The translations under genes were made by a program, and so were the position numbers. Shown in pieces: positions 1 through 7,556 of a stretch of 64,000 nucleotides of DNA. Within the stretch, counting starts at the first letter, position 1. Every line of letters starts with the position of its first letter. Source of the stretch: Notoacmeibacter sp. MSK16QG-6 (GTDB lineage: Bacteria; Pseudomonadota; Alphaproteobacteria; Rhizobiales; Rhizobiaceae); the NCBI RefSeq assembly GCF_024158145.1, contig NZ_JAMYXM010000004.1, positions 1 to 64,000 on the forward strand. Reading direction: 5' to 3'. The notes under the pieces are model-generated. The model worked only from the letters and a program-made list of their open reading frames with translations. It had not been told where the DNA came from and made no database searches.

Positions 1-35
1 GGGCGGTAGGCTATAAGCGCCCGAAAACTTGGTGA

Positions 36-395
<360 letters not shown>

Positions 396-1355
396 TTAGG
401 ATCGTTCGGCTGACGGTCTTGGCGGTGTCGCCTTCATTGTCACCACCAGACTGGGCAGTGCAATCAGAAGCGGGGCCAAGAACCGTGCGACGCGGTAGAG
501 GATAAGCGATGCCGTAACCGCCGTGGTCGGGGCGATTCCCGCAAACAGCAGCAAACCCGCTTCGAATGAGCCAAGCCCGCCCGGTATATGACTGAGCAGT
601 CCAGCGCCGACGGCGGTGATATAGGCGGCGAGAAATATGCCAAAGGATGGCGTTCCCTCGGATGGCAGCAGAACCCACAGCGACATGCCGGCGAGAAAAA
701 GTTCGCCACAAGCGATCAAGGCCTGGACGGCGATAACCCTGGCGGGCGGCAGGCTAACGCTCCTACTACGGACCGTGAATTTCTGCCCGTTGCTGCCAAG
801 CCATGCTCCCAGGACAGCGACCAGGATTGTCATGCCTATGGCCATAAGGCCACTTATCAATCCGGGCGCCGCCAGGAGCAGAGAGACTGCGATTGCCATG
901 GCGGATGCAATCCAGAAAGCGCTCCAGGAGAGACCCATAACGCCGACCGTTGCCACCGCATCTAAGCCATAGCGACGATAGATAGGCAGCCGCACCATCG
1001 CTCCGACGATCACGGCGAAGCCCGTCAAGTTAGTTGCCGCGTAGCCTTTGAAACCGGTCCAGATTGCCGTGACGGCAGGCACACGGTCTGGATAGAGATA
1101 ACGAACGGCTACCCACTCAACCGCCCCCAATGCGCCAATAGCAGCAATATTAAGGCCGACGGAAATTGCCACCAGAACGAGCGGGGTTGCGGCAAGAGCG
1201 ACCAAAATTCGGTCGATACCCTGATGAACGAGAAACCAGCCTATCGCCGCGAGAACGGCTATCAGCACGATCAATGTGGGCACAACTCGCCAGCCAAAGG
1301 TTCCGGGCGTCGCCCCCTCCCGGTCCTGCGCATCTTTATTCATAGATCGATTCAT
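396..1355 (-). CDS. Flippase-like multi-pass membrane protein (UPF0104 / lysylphosphatidylglycerol synthase transmembrane family)
   Basis: The 319-residue product is almost entirely hydrophobic helices, with a first membrane segment at about 25-43 and several more up to about 305. Near the C-terminus (residues 256-265) it has the HIPGGLGSFE signature found in YbhN, HpnL and the flippase half of MprF. Relatives of this family act in the cytoplasmic membrane in moving or modifying lipids; the substrate here is unknown. The gene is divergent from the RibD/HDO/Rieske/CDP-alcohol transferase operon, separated by about 120 bases, so shared control is possible. No clear Shine-Dalgarno precedes the ATG at 1355; a second ATG lies at 1343. 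Family assignment is good; a role with the neighbouring operon is inference. Confidence 0.8.
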   Translation of the reverse strand: MNRSMNKDAQDREGATPGTFGWRVVPTLIVLIAVLAAIGWFLVHQGIDRILVALAATPLVLVAISVGLNIAAIGALGAVEWVAVRYLYPDRVPAVTAIWTGFKGYAATNLTGFAVIVGAMVRLPIYRRYGLDAVATVGVMGLSWSAFWIASAMAIAVSLLLAAPGLISGLMAIGMTILVAVLGAWLGSNGQKFTVRSRSVSLPPARVIAVQALIACGELFLAGMSLWVLLPSEGTPSFGIFLAAYITAVGAGLLSHIPGGLGSFEAGLLLFAGIAPTTAVTASLILYRVARFLAPLLIALPSLVVTMKATPPRPSAERS

Positions 1356-1478
1356 ATGTGTTGTGTCATTTCGGGCTCGCCGATTGTCGTGTCGCGACCA
1401 TCTATACTGTCCTGAAACAGCGCAGGGACGCTAAAGTTGCTGGCGCCTCCGGGGTCCAAATCAGATGAAACGGAGAAA

Positions 1479-2144
1479 ATGGCGGGTGGTCTGACAATAA
1501 CGAGCGTGACGGAGATGACCATTGACGGACGCCTCTCTACCGGCCCGGGCGTTTCGTCGCAGGTCTTGTTCGGCTTCTATGGCGATGAGTTGTCACGGTG
1601 GTTTCACCAACGGCGCGCCGAAAGCGATCTTATCATGGTCGGGGCGGGCACCGTCCGTGTCGACAATCCGCAGCTGACCGTCCGCCATGTCGATGGTCCG
1701 AGCCCGGTTCGCGTCGTGCCGACGATTAGCGGCGATTTGCCGACTGAGGCTACCATTTTTACCGACGGCCTGCCGACAATCCTGATCGTGCCGGAAGCGC
1801 TGCCTGAGCAGACGATCCGCTCGTTGACAGCAAATCGTCCTGCCGTGCAGGTGCTGCGCGCAGGCGAGAGCCGCGTGGATTTTGACAAAACCTTCGCGAT
1901 GCTGGCGGGGCTTGGCTACTCGACGTTGATGGTCGAGGGCGGTAGCCGGCTTCTCGCTGAACTCTTCGCCGCCGACCTTATCGACCGCTTAATCGTCAAA
2001 CATATCCCGATCGTGACCGGCTCGCGCGATGCGCCAACCTTTCTTTCGGCTGCCGGCTCGTTTCCCCTCAGCCGCTGGAACCTTGCAAGGTGCAACTCAA
2101 TCGGCGGCGTTGCCGTTACTGAATATTCGAAAGCGGGTGTGTGA
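1479..2144 (+). CDS. RibD C-terminal-type pyrimidine reductase
   Basis: The 221-residue protein is a stand-alone reductase domain of the dihydrofolate-reductase-like RibD family, which uses NADPH to reduce the ribosyl group of the aminopyrimidine formed from GTP. The family pattern is clear: TIDGRLS near the N-terminus, then a GAGTVRVDNPQLTVR block, and an EGGSRLLAEL block in the C-terminal half. The deaminase half of bifunctional RibD is absent. The ATG at 1479 is chosen because the domain starts at once and GGAG lies just upstream with short spacing; an upstream in-frame TTG at 1437 is the alternative and adds 14 residues without homology. It is the first gene of a four-gene operon and overlaps the next by 4 bases (GTGA). 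The pairing with a GTP cyclohydrolase II three genes on suggests a GTP-derived pyrimidine substrate. Confidence 0.85.
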   Translation: MAGGLTITSVTEMTIDGRLSTGPGVSSQVLFGFYGDELSRWFHQRRAESDLIMVGAGTVRVDNPQLTVRHVDGPSPVRVVPTISGDLPTEATIFTDGLPTILIVPEALPEQTIRSLTANRPAVQVLRAGESRVDFDKTFAMLAGLGYSTLMVEGGSRLLAELFAADLIDRLIVKHIPIVTGSRDAPTFLSAAGSFPLSRWNLARCNSIGGVAVTEYSKAGV

Positions 2145-3352
2145 TCATGGGTTTTGTCGCAATGGACAGTCTTGCCGCTCGGTTGAGCGAGCGCAGCGGG
2201 CCGCATCCGCCCGCCGTCTTCGATTCGCGGATCGACTGGTCGGGCGCCGATGCCAAGCCGAGCGATGGTATGCGCCGCCTCACTGCCCATCAGGCGCTGA
2301 TGCGCGCTTATCAGAACCGCTATGTGGTGCTGCCCATGGACGGTTCGCAGAAAGGCAGCATCGTCGAGCGTCTGCAAAGGCACTACGACCCCAATTATCT
2401 GGCTGAGGCGGACGCAGCGCGCCGGACGCTGGAGGACGAGCTCATCGTTCCGCTGGTCGCAGCTATCGAGACACGGGCGGAAGATACATCCTGCGAGGAT
2501 TACGTTGCGCAGCTTTTGCCGAGAATCCGCGATAGCGAGCCCGGGCAGTTCATTGCCTTCCTTGAAAGCTCGCCTAACCGGCAACACCACTATCGCAACT
2601 TCCTTATCCAGTCCTCTGCGGACCTCCTGGCGGAATCGTCGGCTTCGGCGCTCGGCATAATCGGCGAGTTCGGCGAAGTGCAATCGGCGCTGTTTCGCAT
2701 TCTGATCGACGAGTTCGGCTATGGCGAGCATGGCAAGAAACACAGCCAACTCTATCGCGCGACGTTGCGCTCATTCGGCTTGCCGGATGAATATAATGGC
2801 TTCTGGCATCTGCTCGACACCGTTTCGCTGGAGCTGCACAACACCATCCACTTTCTCTTTCAGAACCCCCGCAATTTTTTCCGTCAAATCGGATTTCTGC
2901 TCTACGCGGAGACCAGCTACCAGAAATCGACCGGCGACCATCATCGCTACCTGCGTCAGCATCACAAGGAAGCGGACGCCCGTTATTTCGGCGAGCATGC
3001 CCATATCGATATTCACCACACCGCGATGGTCGTCGACGAGGTGGTCGCGCCGCTTCTCAAGCGCTACGGCGCAGAAGTCGGTCGCGAGATCGTGATCGGC
3101 GCGGAGCTGACGGCTGCCGCTTTTGCGCGGTCGGACGCGCATCTGGCTGCGCTCGGCAAGGCAATCGATGAAGCCGATAGCGGCGTTAGCTTTGGTCTCG
3201 ATGCGTCGGCGGATCGCGAACAGCGCTGCCGAACGCCGGATGAAACGACGCCTTTCCAGCCCGTGCAGATCGGCGGTATCGCAAAAATCGATGACCCACG
3301 CCTTTTTGCTGATTTGCCAGACGGTACGGTTGGCCGCGAGGTTGCGGCGTGA
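2141..3352 (+). CDS. Haem-oxygenase-like di-iron (HDO) redox protein
   Basis: The 403-residue product belongs to the iron-containing redox enzymes with a haem-oxygenase/TENA fold. The C-terminal half holds the likely metal ligands: Glu191 and His201 in one helix (EFGYGEHGKKHSQLY), Glu257 (YAETSY) and an H-x3-D-x2-H set at His286, Asp290 and His293. Characterised relatives use a di-iron centre and oxygen for N-oxygenation, desaturation or C-C cleavage of small amines and acids. The first 150 residues are less conserved and may help bind substrate. The GTG at 2141 overlaps the upstream stop; ATGs at 2147 and 2162 are alternatives. The gene also overlaps the Rieske gene by 4 bases, so the Rieske protein is a plausible electron donor. 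Its substrate cannot be read from the sequence. Confidence 0.85.
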   Translation: MIMGFVAMDSLAARLSERSGPHPPAVFDSRIDWSGADAKPSDGMRRLTAHQALMRAYQNRYVVLPMDGSQKGSIVERLQRHYDPNYLAEADAARRTLEDELIVPLVAAIETRAEDTSCEDYVAQLLPRIRDSEPGQFIAFLESSPNRQHHYRNFLIQSSADLLAESSASALGIIGEFGEVQSALFRILIDEFGYGEHGKKHSQLYRATLRSFGLPDEYNGFWHLLDTVSLELHNTIHFLFQNPRNFFRQIGFLLYAETSYQKSTGDHHRYLRQHHKEADARYFGEHAHIDIHHTAMVVDEVVAPLLKRYGAEVGREIVIGAELTAAAFARSDAHLAALGKAIDEADSGVSFGLDASADREQRCRTPDETTPFQPVQIGGIAKIDDPRLFADLPDGTVGREVAA

Positions 3353-3663
3353 GTTGCACAGAGATGCAGGACGAGAAGCGTACGGGACGTCTGTCCGCGC
3401 CGCTTGATGAACTGATCCCGCAGAGCTGGATCGGCCGTGATCTGCCGCCGATCATTCGCGACGGGGTTGAGTATTTTCTTCTCGGTCACAAGGGCGATTT
3501 GTTCCTTGTGCCAAACCGCTGCCCGCATAGGGGCGGATCGTTGAAGTTCGGTTACATCAATGCACGCGACGAGATCGTCTGCCCGATGCATCACAATGCC
3601 TTTTCCGTCTCACGGCTGATCGCCCGTCCGACCACGCTCAAGCTTAAGACGGCGACCCAGTGA
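3349..3663 (+). CDS. Small Rieske [2Fe-2S] protein
   Basis: The 104-residue soluble protein has the two Rieske cluster boxes: Cys58-x-His60 (CPHRGG) and Cys78-x2-His81 (CPMHH), 17 residues apart. It should carry a [2Fe-2S] cluster and act as an electron carrier. Only 23 residues follow the second box, so the last strand of a normal Rieske domain seems shortened. There is no catalytic dioxygenase domain, so this is a ferredoxin-like partner and not an oxygenase alpha subunit. The GTG start at 3349 overlaps the preceding stop by 4 bases; ATG 3364 is an alternative. The 3' end overlaps the next gene by 4 bases. Position directly after the di-iron gene suggests that it reduces that enzyme. Confidence 0.85.
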   Translation: MSCTEMQDEKRTGRLSAPLDELIPQSWIGRDLPPIIRDGVEYFLLGHKGDLFLVPNRCPHRGGSLKFGYINARDEIVCPMHHNAFSVSRLIARPTTLKLKTATQ

Positions 3664-5438
3664 GTTTGGCGCGCGACCATTTCGCCATCCCGCTCCTATT
3701 CGAAGGGGAAGGGCGTCTCAAACTGGCCAATCTGCTCACGCTGAGCCGCCTTTTTGCCATTCCTCTCATTCTGGCGCTGCTATGGGCAAACCATGACTGG
3801 ATGGCGCTGGAGGTGTACCTTGTCGCCATTCTGACCGATCTTGCCGATGGACATGTTGCGCGCGTGACAGGAACAGCGTCTGAATTCGGCGCGCGGCTCG
3901 ACGCCATTATCGACAATGTTTTCTCGATCGCCATCCTGCCATTTCTTCTTCTGGCCTTTCCCGGTCTATGGGCGGACCAGGCGCTGATCCTGACCGCCCT
4001 TTTCGCCGTCCCGGTCCTCTATCTCGCTGTGTCGCAAGCGTGGAAAGGTCGCCTCCTGATGTATCATTTCTGGTCGGCCAAGACAGGCGCTTTGCTGCTC
4101 TTTCTGGCCTGGCCGTTACTGGCGGTAACGGGGTGGCAAGGCTGGACCGTCCTCGCCGCCGCCGTGATTGTCGGTAGTCGACTGGAACAGATCATTTACA
4201 TGGCGCGAGGCGGTCTGGATCTTGATGCTCCGCATGGTTTCGTCGCCGTCGAGCGAGACCGCGTCGCTTCGAATGTGCGGGCGAAGCCTGCGATAGGGCG
4301 AGGCAAAGCGCCACGTGATTTGCTATGGTATGCGGAAACGCCTGACCGGCGTGGTCCAGTGCTGACCTCCCCACATCCGGCGCGCAATGCGATCGGGGTT
4401 CACGCTGGCTCCTATGCGCCCTATCGCGCTATCGGTCTGGTGACCGGAGAATTGAATGCCGCACACGAGCCGGACTTTCATAATTGCCAGCCCATGGCGC
4501 GGCTGCCTTGGCGGCCAGGCTGGAGCAGGCCGGGCTCCATTGTGACAATGGACCCGTTCGGCCACGATATCGGGGCCTTTCGCGACGAGCCGGGCTGGCG
4601 ACCGTCTATCGCCGTTACCGAAGGACATCTCGATCTTGCTGAGGTGCACGATGCGCTTAAAGGAAGACGGTTGCGGGCGGACGGGCAAATCCTCTCAGAA
4701 GCCGGCCACGCGCGCTGCCTGAAAATCGCAATCGAACCGGTCTGGTATTTGCCGGGCGTGGCCGAACGTCTCGGCGTTGGCGAACTGGAACTGCGCCGGG
4801 CCCTATTCAATTCATCAGGCGGAGCCTGGAGTGATCTGATTGAGCGAACGGATTTAAAGGTATTCCTCCCGCCCGCCGGCGGCCAGTCGGTCTATCTGTT
4901 TGGCGACCCGGAAAAGCTGGGCAATCCACATACATCGATCACCTGCCGGATGCATGATGAGTGTAACGGTTCAGATGTGTTCGGCTCGACGCTTTGCACC
5001 TGCCGGCCCTATCTCACCTTCGCGCTGGAAGAGGCCATCCGTCAGGCGCAATCCGGGGGCGTCGGCATCCTGGTCTACAGCCGCAAGGAAGGACGAAGTC
5101 TCGGCGAGGTCACCAAATATCTCGTCTACAACGCACGTCAGCGCGATCCTCGTGGAGACCAGTCGGAAAACTACTTCGACCATACACGCGCAGTGGCCGG
5201 CACTGAAGATTTACGTGCCCAGCTTCTCTCTGGCGACGTGCTGCATTGGCTTGGGGTCGATCACATCGACCGGTGGGTTTCGATGAGCAATCTGAAGAGC
5301 GAGGCGATTGCCATGCAGGGTATAGATATCCGCCAGCAGGTCGCTCTTCCGGCCGACCGGGTGCCTGCCGACGCTAACGTAGAGATCGCCGCGAAGATTG
5401 GCGCCGGCTACTTTAGCGATTTGCCAATCGAGTCATAA
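3660..5438 (+). CDS. Fusion of CDP-alcohol phosphatidyltransferase and URC1-like GTP cyclohydrolase II
   Basis: The 592-residue protein joins two enzymes. Residues about 20-185 form a membrane CDP-alcohol phosphatidyltransferase with the complete motif D60-x2-D63-G64-x2-A67-R68-x8-G77-x3-D81-x3-D85 and several hydrophobic helices; such enzymes join a CDP-activated alcohol to a second alcohol with release of CMP. Residues about 205-590 are a GTP cyclohydrolase II of the URC1 type, with zinc ligands Cys435, Cys446 and Cys448 (C-x10-C-x-C) and the RKEGR block. Enzymes of the classical family open the guanine ring of GTP to give a diaminopyrimidine. The GTG start at 3660 overlaps the Rieske stop. 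No frameshift is needed to read across the junction, so the fusion looks genuine. It is the last gene of the operon. Domain calls are firm; that both halves act on one pathway is inference. Confidence 0.88.
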   Translation: MSLARDHFAIPLLFEGEGRLKLANLLTLSRLFAIPLILALLWANHDWMALEVYLVAILTDLADGHVARVTGTASEFGARLDAIIDNVFSIAILPFLLLAFPGLWADQALILTALFAVPVLYLAVSQAWKGRLLMYHFWSAKTGALLLFLAWPLLAVTGWQGWTVLAAAVIVGSRLEQIIYMARGGLDLDAPHGFVAVERDRVASNVRAKPAIGRGKAPRDLLWYAETPDRRGPVLTSPHPARNAIGVHAGSYAPYRAIGLVTGELNAAHEPDFHNCQPMARLPWRPGWSRPGSIVTMDPFGHDIGAFRDEPGWRPSIAVTEGHLDLAEVHDALKGRRLRADGQILSEAGHARCLKIAIEPVWYLPGVAERLGVGELELRRALFNSSGGAWSDLIERTDLKVFLPPAGGQSVYLFGDPEKLGNPHTSITCRMHDECNGSDVFGSTLCTCRPYLTFALEEAIRQAQSGGVGILVYSRKEGRSLGEVTKYLVYNARQRDPRGDQSENYFDHTRAVAGTEDLRAQLLSGDVLHWLGVDHIDRWVSMSNLKSEAIAMQGIDIRQQVALPADRVPADANVEIAAKIGAGYFSDLPIES

Positions 5439-5596
5439 CCGATTTGATCGCGAAATAGCGCCATCCGCCTTCCGAGGCTGGACACCGCGAACGTAATAAA
5501 CGCGCGTCCCACCGCGAAAATCAAGAATTGCCGACTGAGATTTTGGCCGGCACGTGTTGTGGCTACGACGTAATCGCTGCCCCAAAACGCTTCCAT
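5408..5596 (-). CDS. Possible small ORF after the Ntn hydrolase
   Basis: A 62-codon reading frame starts 5 bases after the stop of the proteasome-like gene on the same strand. Its 3' end overlaps the end of the fusion gene on the opposite strand by 31 bases. The product is basic, with a moderately hydrophobic stretch at about 24-40. There is no good ribosome binding site and no recognised family, so it may well be chance. It is listed because its placement would fit translational coupling and because 5439-5601 otherwise holds no gene. Confidence 0.2.
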   Translation of the reverse strand: MEAFWGSDYVVATTRAGQNLSRQFLIFAVGRAFITFAVSSLGRRMALFRDQIGYDSIGKSLK

Positions 5597-5601
5597 CCGT
5601 G

Positions 5602-6297
5602 TCAGTCGAATATGTCGGCGATGACGGCCTGCTCGGCCTTCTCCCATCGCTTCACCACGTCGCCGACCTTCTCTATTTCCTTGTCGCTAAGGTGGTGAGC
5701 CCCTTCCTCATCGATGCGGCACAGACTGAACGGCTCGCCGACGCTGGCAGAGGTGAGATCGAGCGCGCGAAGGACCCGCAGCACCGCTGCGCAACCGAAA
5801 TGCACCGACCGCTCGGCCAGATGGAAATGGGACAGGAGCGAACCGGCCTGCTGGGCCATGGGCGCACCGCTGCCAACGGCATGGAAGCCGATATCGGCAT
5901 AATGACCGATCATGCCGGAGGGCGTGATTTCAATGATCCAAGGCTCGCCGTCCCGCCATCCGGCAGCCATCACATAGGCCGAGGGCGTGCCGCCGCCTTC
6001 TTCTCCCGGCACGTCGGGAATAAAGGTGTCGTAGTGATGCCGGAGGATCGGGAGAACCTGCTCCTGTAAAGCACGACCGATGTCGGGCGCCTGCAGTATC
6101 GCGGCGCTATTTTCATTGAAACAGCGTTCGACGTCGAACAATACCGATCGCGCGCCACTGCCTCCCCAGGCGGCCAAATCGCCCAAGGGGTGAAGCTTCT
6201 CGGCGGGATACGTCATGCCGCGCCCCTTGTCCGTGATCTGGGAGTCCGAGCCCAGCACGACTCCATCTCGGCAAACGGTGGCAAGCACGACAGTCAT
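5602..6297 (-). CDS. Proteasome-like Ntn hydrolase (20S beta-type fold)
   Basis: The 231-residue protein keeps the catalytic set of proteasome beta subunits at matching spacing. Thr2 follows the initiator Met, so Met removal would expose it as Thr1. Asp18 and Lys34 equal Asp17 and Lys33; Ser143 (GSGAP), Asp180 and Ser183 reproduce the Ser129/Asp166/Ser169 spacing of 37 and 3. There is no propeptide. At 231 residues it is clearly longer than HslV. The start is supported by GAGAGGA 7 bases upstream of ATG 6297. No ATPase partner gene is adjacent. It faces the RibD-HDO-Rieske operon tail to tail. Likely a self-compartmentalising peptidase or a relative adapted to another amide; the substrate is unknown. 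Confidence 0.82.
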   Translation of the reverse strand: MTVVLATVCRDGVVLGSDSQITDKGRGMTYPAEKLHPLGDLAAWGGSGARSVLFDVERCFNENSAAILQAPDIGRALQEQVLPILRHHYDTFIPDVPGEEGGGTPSAYVMAAGWRDGEPWIIEITPSGMIGHYADIGFHAVGSGAPMAQQAGSLLSHFHLAERSVHFGCAAVLRVLRALDLTSASVGEPFSLCRIDEEGAHHLSDKEIEKVGDVVKRWEKAEQAVIADIFD

Positions 6298-6623
6298 ATA
6301 GCGATCCTCTCAGGTCAGGCGTCTTTGCATGTCAATCAGATATGGACCGCAGACGACGATCCTCCAGATCAAAATCCGTTGCTTCCTGGCATGCCTGCCC
6401 CTCTCAAGCGAAAATCACTCGTGAGACTGGTTGGGTTAGGATTGCACGAATATTGTGGCGTCGCCGTTAAACTGGCCTCGGCTCCTATCGACGGTCAAGC
6501 GTTCACTCAATATGCTGGCTGACAATAGAATCGGCTATCGCGTCATCTATCGTTTCGATGGATTTTATGAGCCCATGGGGTTGGCAGCGGGTCGGAGCCG
6601 GGCAGTAAAGGTCATCTCGATCT
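6298..6623. other. Intergenic region between Ntn hydrolase and sugar kinase
   Basis: This 326-base stretch should hold the divergent promoters of the two flanking genes. The only reading frame of note is a 39-codon one at 6512-6631 that overlaps the kinase start; it has no recognisable family and no ribosome binding site. No operator palindrome or RNA structure stood out. Confidence 0.4.
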
Positions 6624-7550
6624 ATGACTAGGAAAGTGCAACGGATTGTCGCCATTGGCGAGGTCATGGTCGAACTGCGTCACGGCGGGGACGATGCCTT
6701 CTATCTTGGTTTTGCTGGCGATACGCTCAACACATTGTGGGCAATCCGAGCCGTTCTTGGCGACAGCGTGGATCGGATCGACTATGTCACGGCGCTCGGC
6801 AAAGACCGCTATTCGCAGCAGATCCTCAGATTTTTGCAGGAGGCCGGAATCGGCACGGAGGCTATTCGAATCGTGCCAGACCGACGGCCAGGTCTCTATA
6901 TTATCGATCAGGAGGAGGGCGATCGCGTCTTCACCTATTGGCGTGACAGCTCCGCCGCACGTTGCCTGGCCGCTGAGGAGGGCTGGCTAACCGACGCGCT
7001 GGCGGGTGCCGATCTGATCTATTTCAGTGGCATCACGCTGGCGATCCTGCCTGAAGACGAACGAAGCGTGCTTCTTGGTGCGATTGACAGTCTGCGGCGG
7101 ATAGGCGTTCGCGTCGCGTTCGACCCCAATATCCGGCCTGCCTTATGGGAGGACGATGCTGCGGCAAAGCGCTGGATCGTTGAAGCCGCATCGAAGGCAG
7201 ATTGGGTATTGCCGAGCTTCGATGATGAAGCCCGAACGTTTCGTGACGCCGACCCGACAGCAACGATCGAACGCTACCGGAGGGCTGGCGCGTCGGAAAT
7301 CATCGTCAAGAATGGCAAGTCCGAGATCGTTTTCTTCAACGGTGAATCGATCGGGACGCAGTCCGCGGCCAGCGTCGATCGGCTTGTCGATGCGACCGGG
7401 GCGGGGGATGCTTTCAATGGCGTTTATATCGCTTGCCGCTTAGGCGGAAGCTCCGTTGGCGAAAGCGTCCTGATGGCGGCGAATGCTGCTGCGCGGACAA
7501 TTCAAAACGCTGGAGCGCTCATGCCGTTCGACCGATATCTCGGAGATTGA
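6624..7550 (+). CDS. kdgK: PfkB-family sugar kinase, probably 2-keto-3-deoxygluconate kinase
   Basis: The 308-residue protein is a ribokinase/PfkB-fold kinase. The C-terminal signature DATGAGD (257-262, catalytic Asp262) and the FDPNIRP block (167-172) are present. The N-terminal substrate region (GEVMVEL, then the AGDTLNT block at about 31-37) resembles KdgK, which phosphorylates 2-keto-3-deoxygluconate with ATP. It converges with the RpiR regulator gene, 6 bases apart at their 3' ends. The start has only a weak AAAGG upstream. Exact sugar acid specificity is not proven; another keto-sugar acid is possible given the neighbouring D-amino-acid-type genes. Confidence 0.8.
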   Translation: MTRKVQRIVAIGEVMVELRHGGDDAFYLGFAGDTLNTLWAIRAVLGDSVDRIDYVTALGKDRYSQQILRFLQEAGIGTEAIRIVPDRRPGLYIIDQEEGDRVFTYWRDSSAARCLAAEEGWLTDALAGADLIYFSGITLAILPEDERSVLLGAIDSLRRIGVRVAFDPNIRPALWEDDAAAKRWIVEAASKADWVLPSFDDEARTFRDADPTATIERYRRAGASEIIVKNGKSEIVFFNGESIGTQSAASVDRLVDATGAGDAFNGVYIACRLGGSSVGESVLMAANAAARTIQNAGALMPFDRYLGD

Positions 7551-7556
7551 GCGGCT

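Noticed and set aside
3660-5438. Uracil-catabolism (URC) role for the GTP cyclohydrolase II-like half
   Set aside because: The sequence is URC1-like, but no URC4 (DUF1688-type) or uracil phosphoribosyltransferase gene lies nearby, and the partners are an HDO, a Rieske protein and a CDP-alcohol transferase.
1479-5438. Ordinary riboflavin biosynthesis operon with an FMN riboswitch
   Set aside because: There are no ribE or ribH genes, the RibD deaminase domain is missing, and no FMN riboswitch-like conserved segments are visible before 1479.
5602-6069. Plus-strand reading frames at 5554-6069
   Set aside because: They mirror the proteasome-like gene, which has a ribosome binding site and all catalytic residues on the minus strand.
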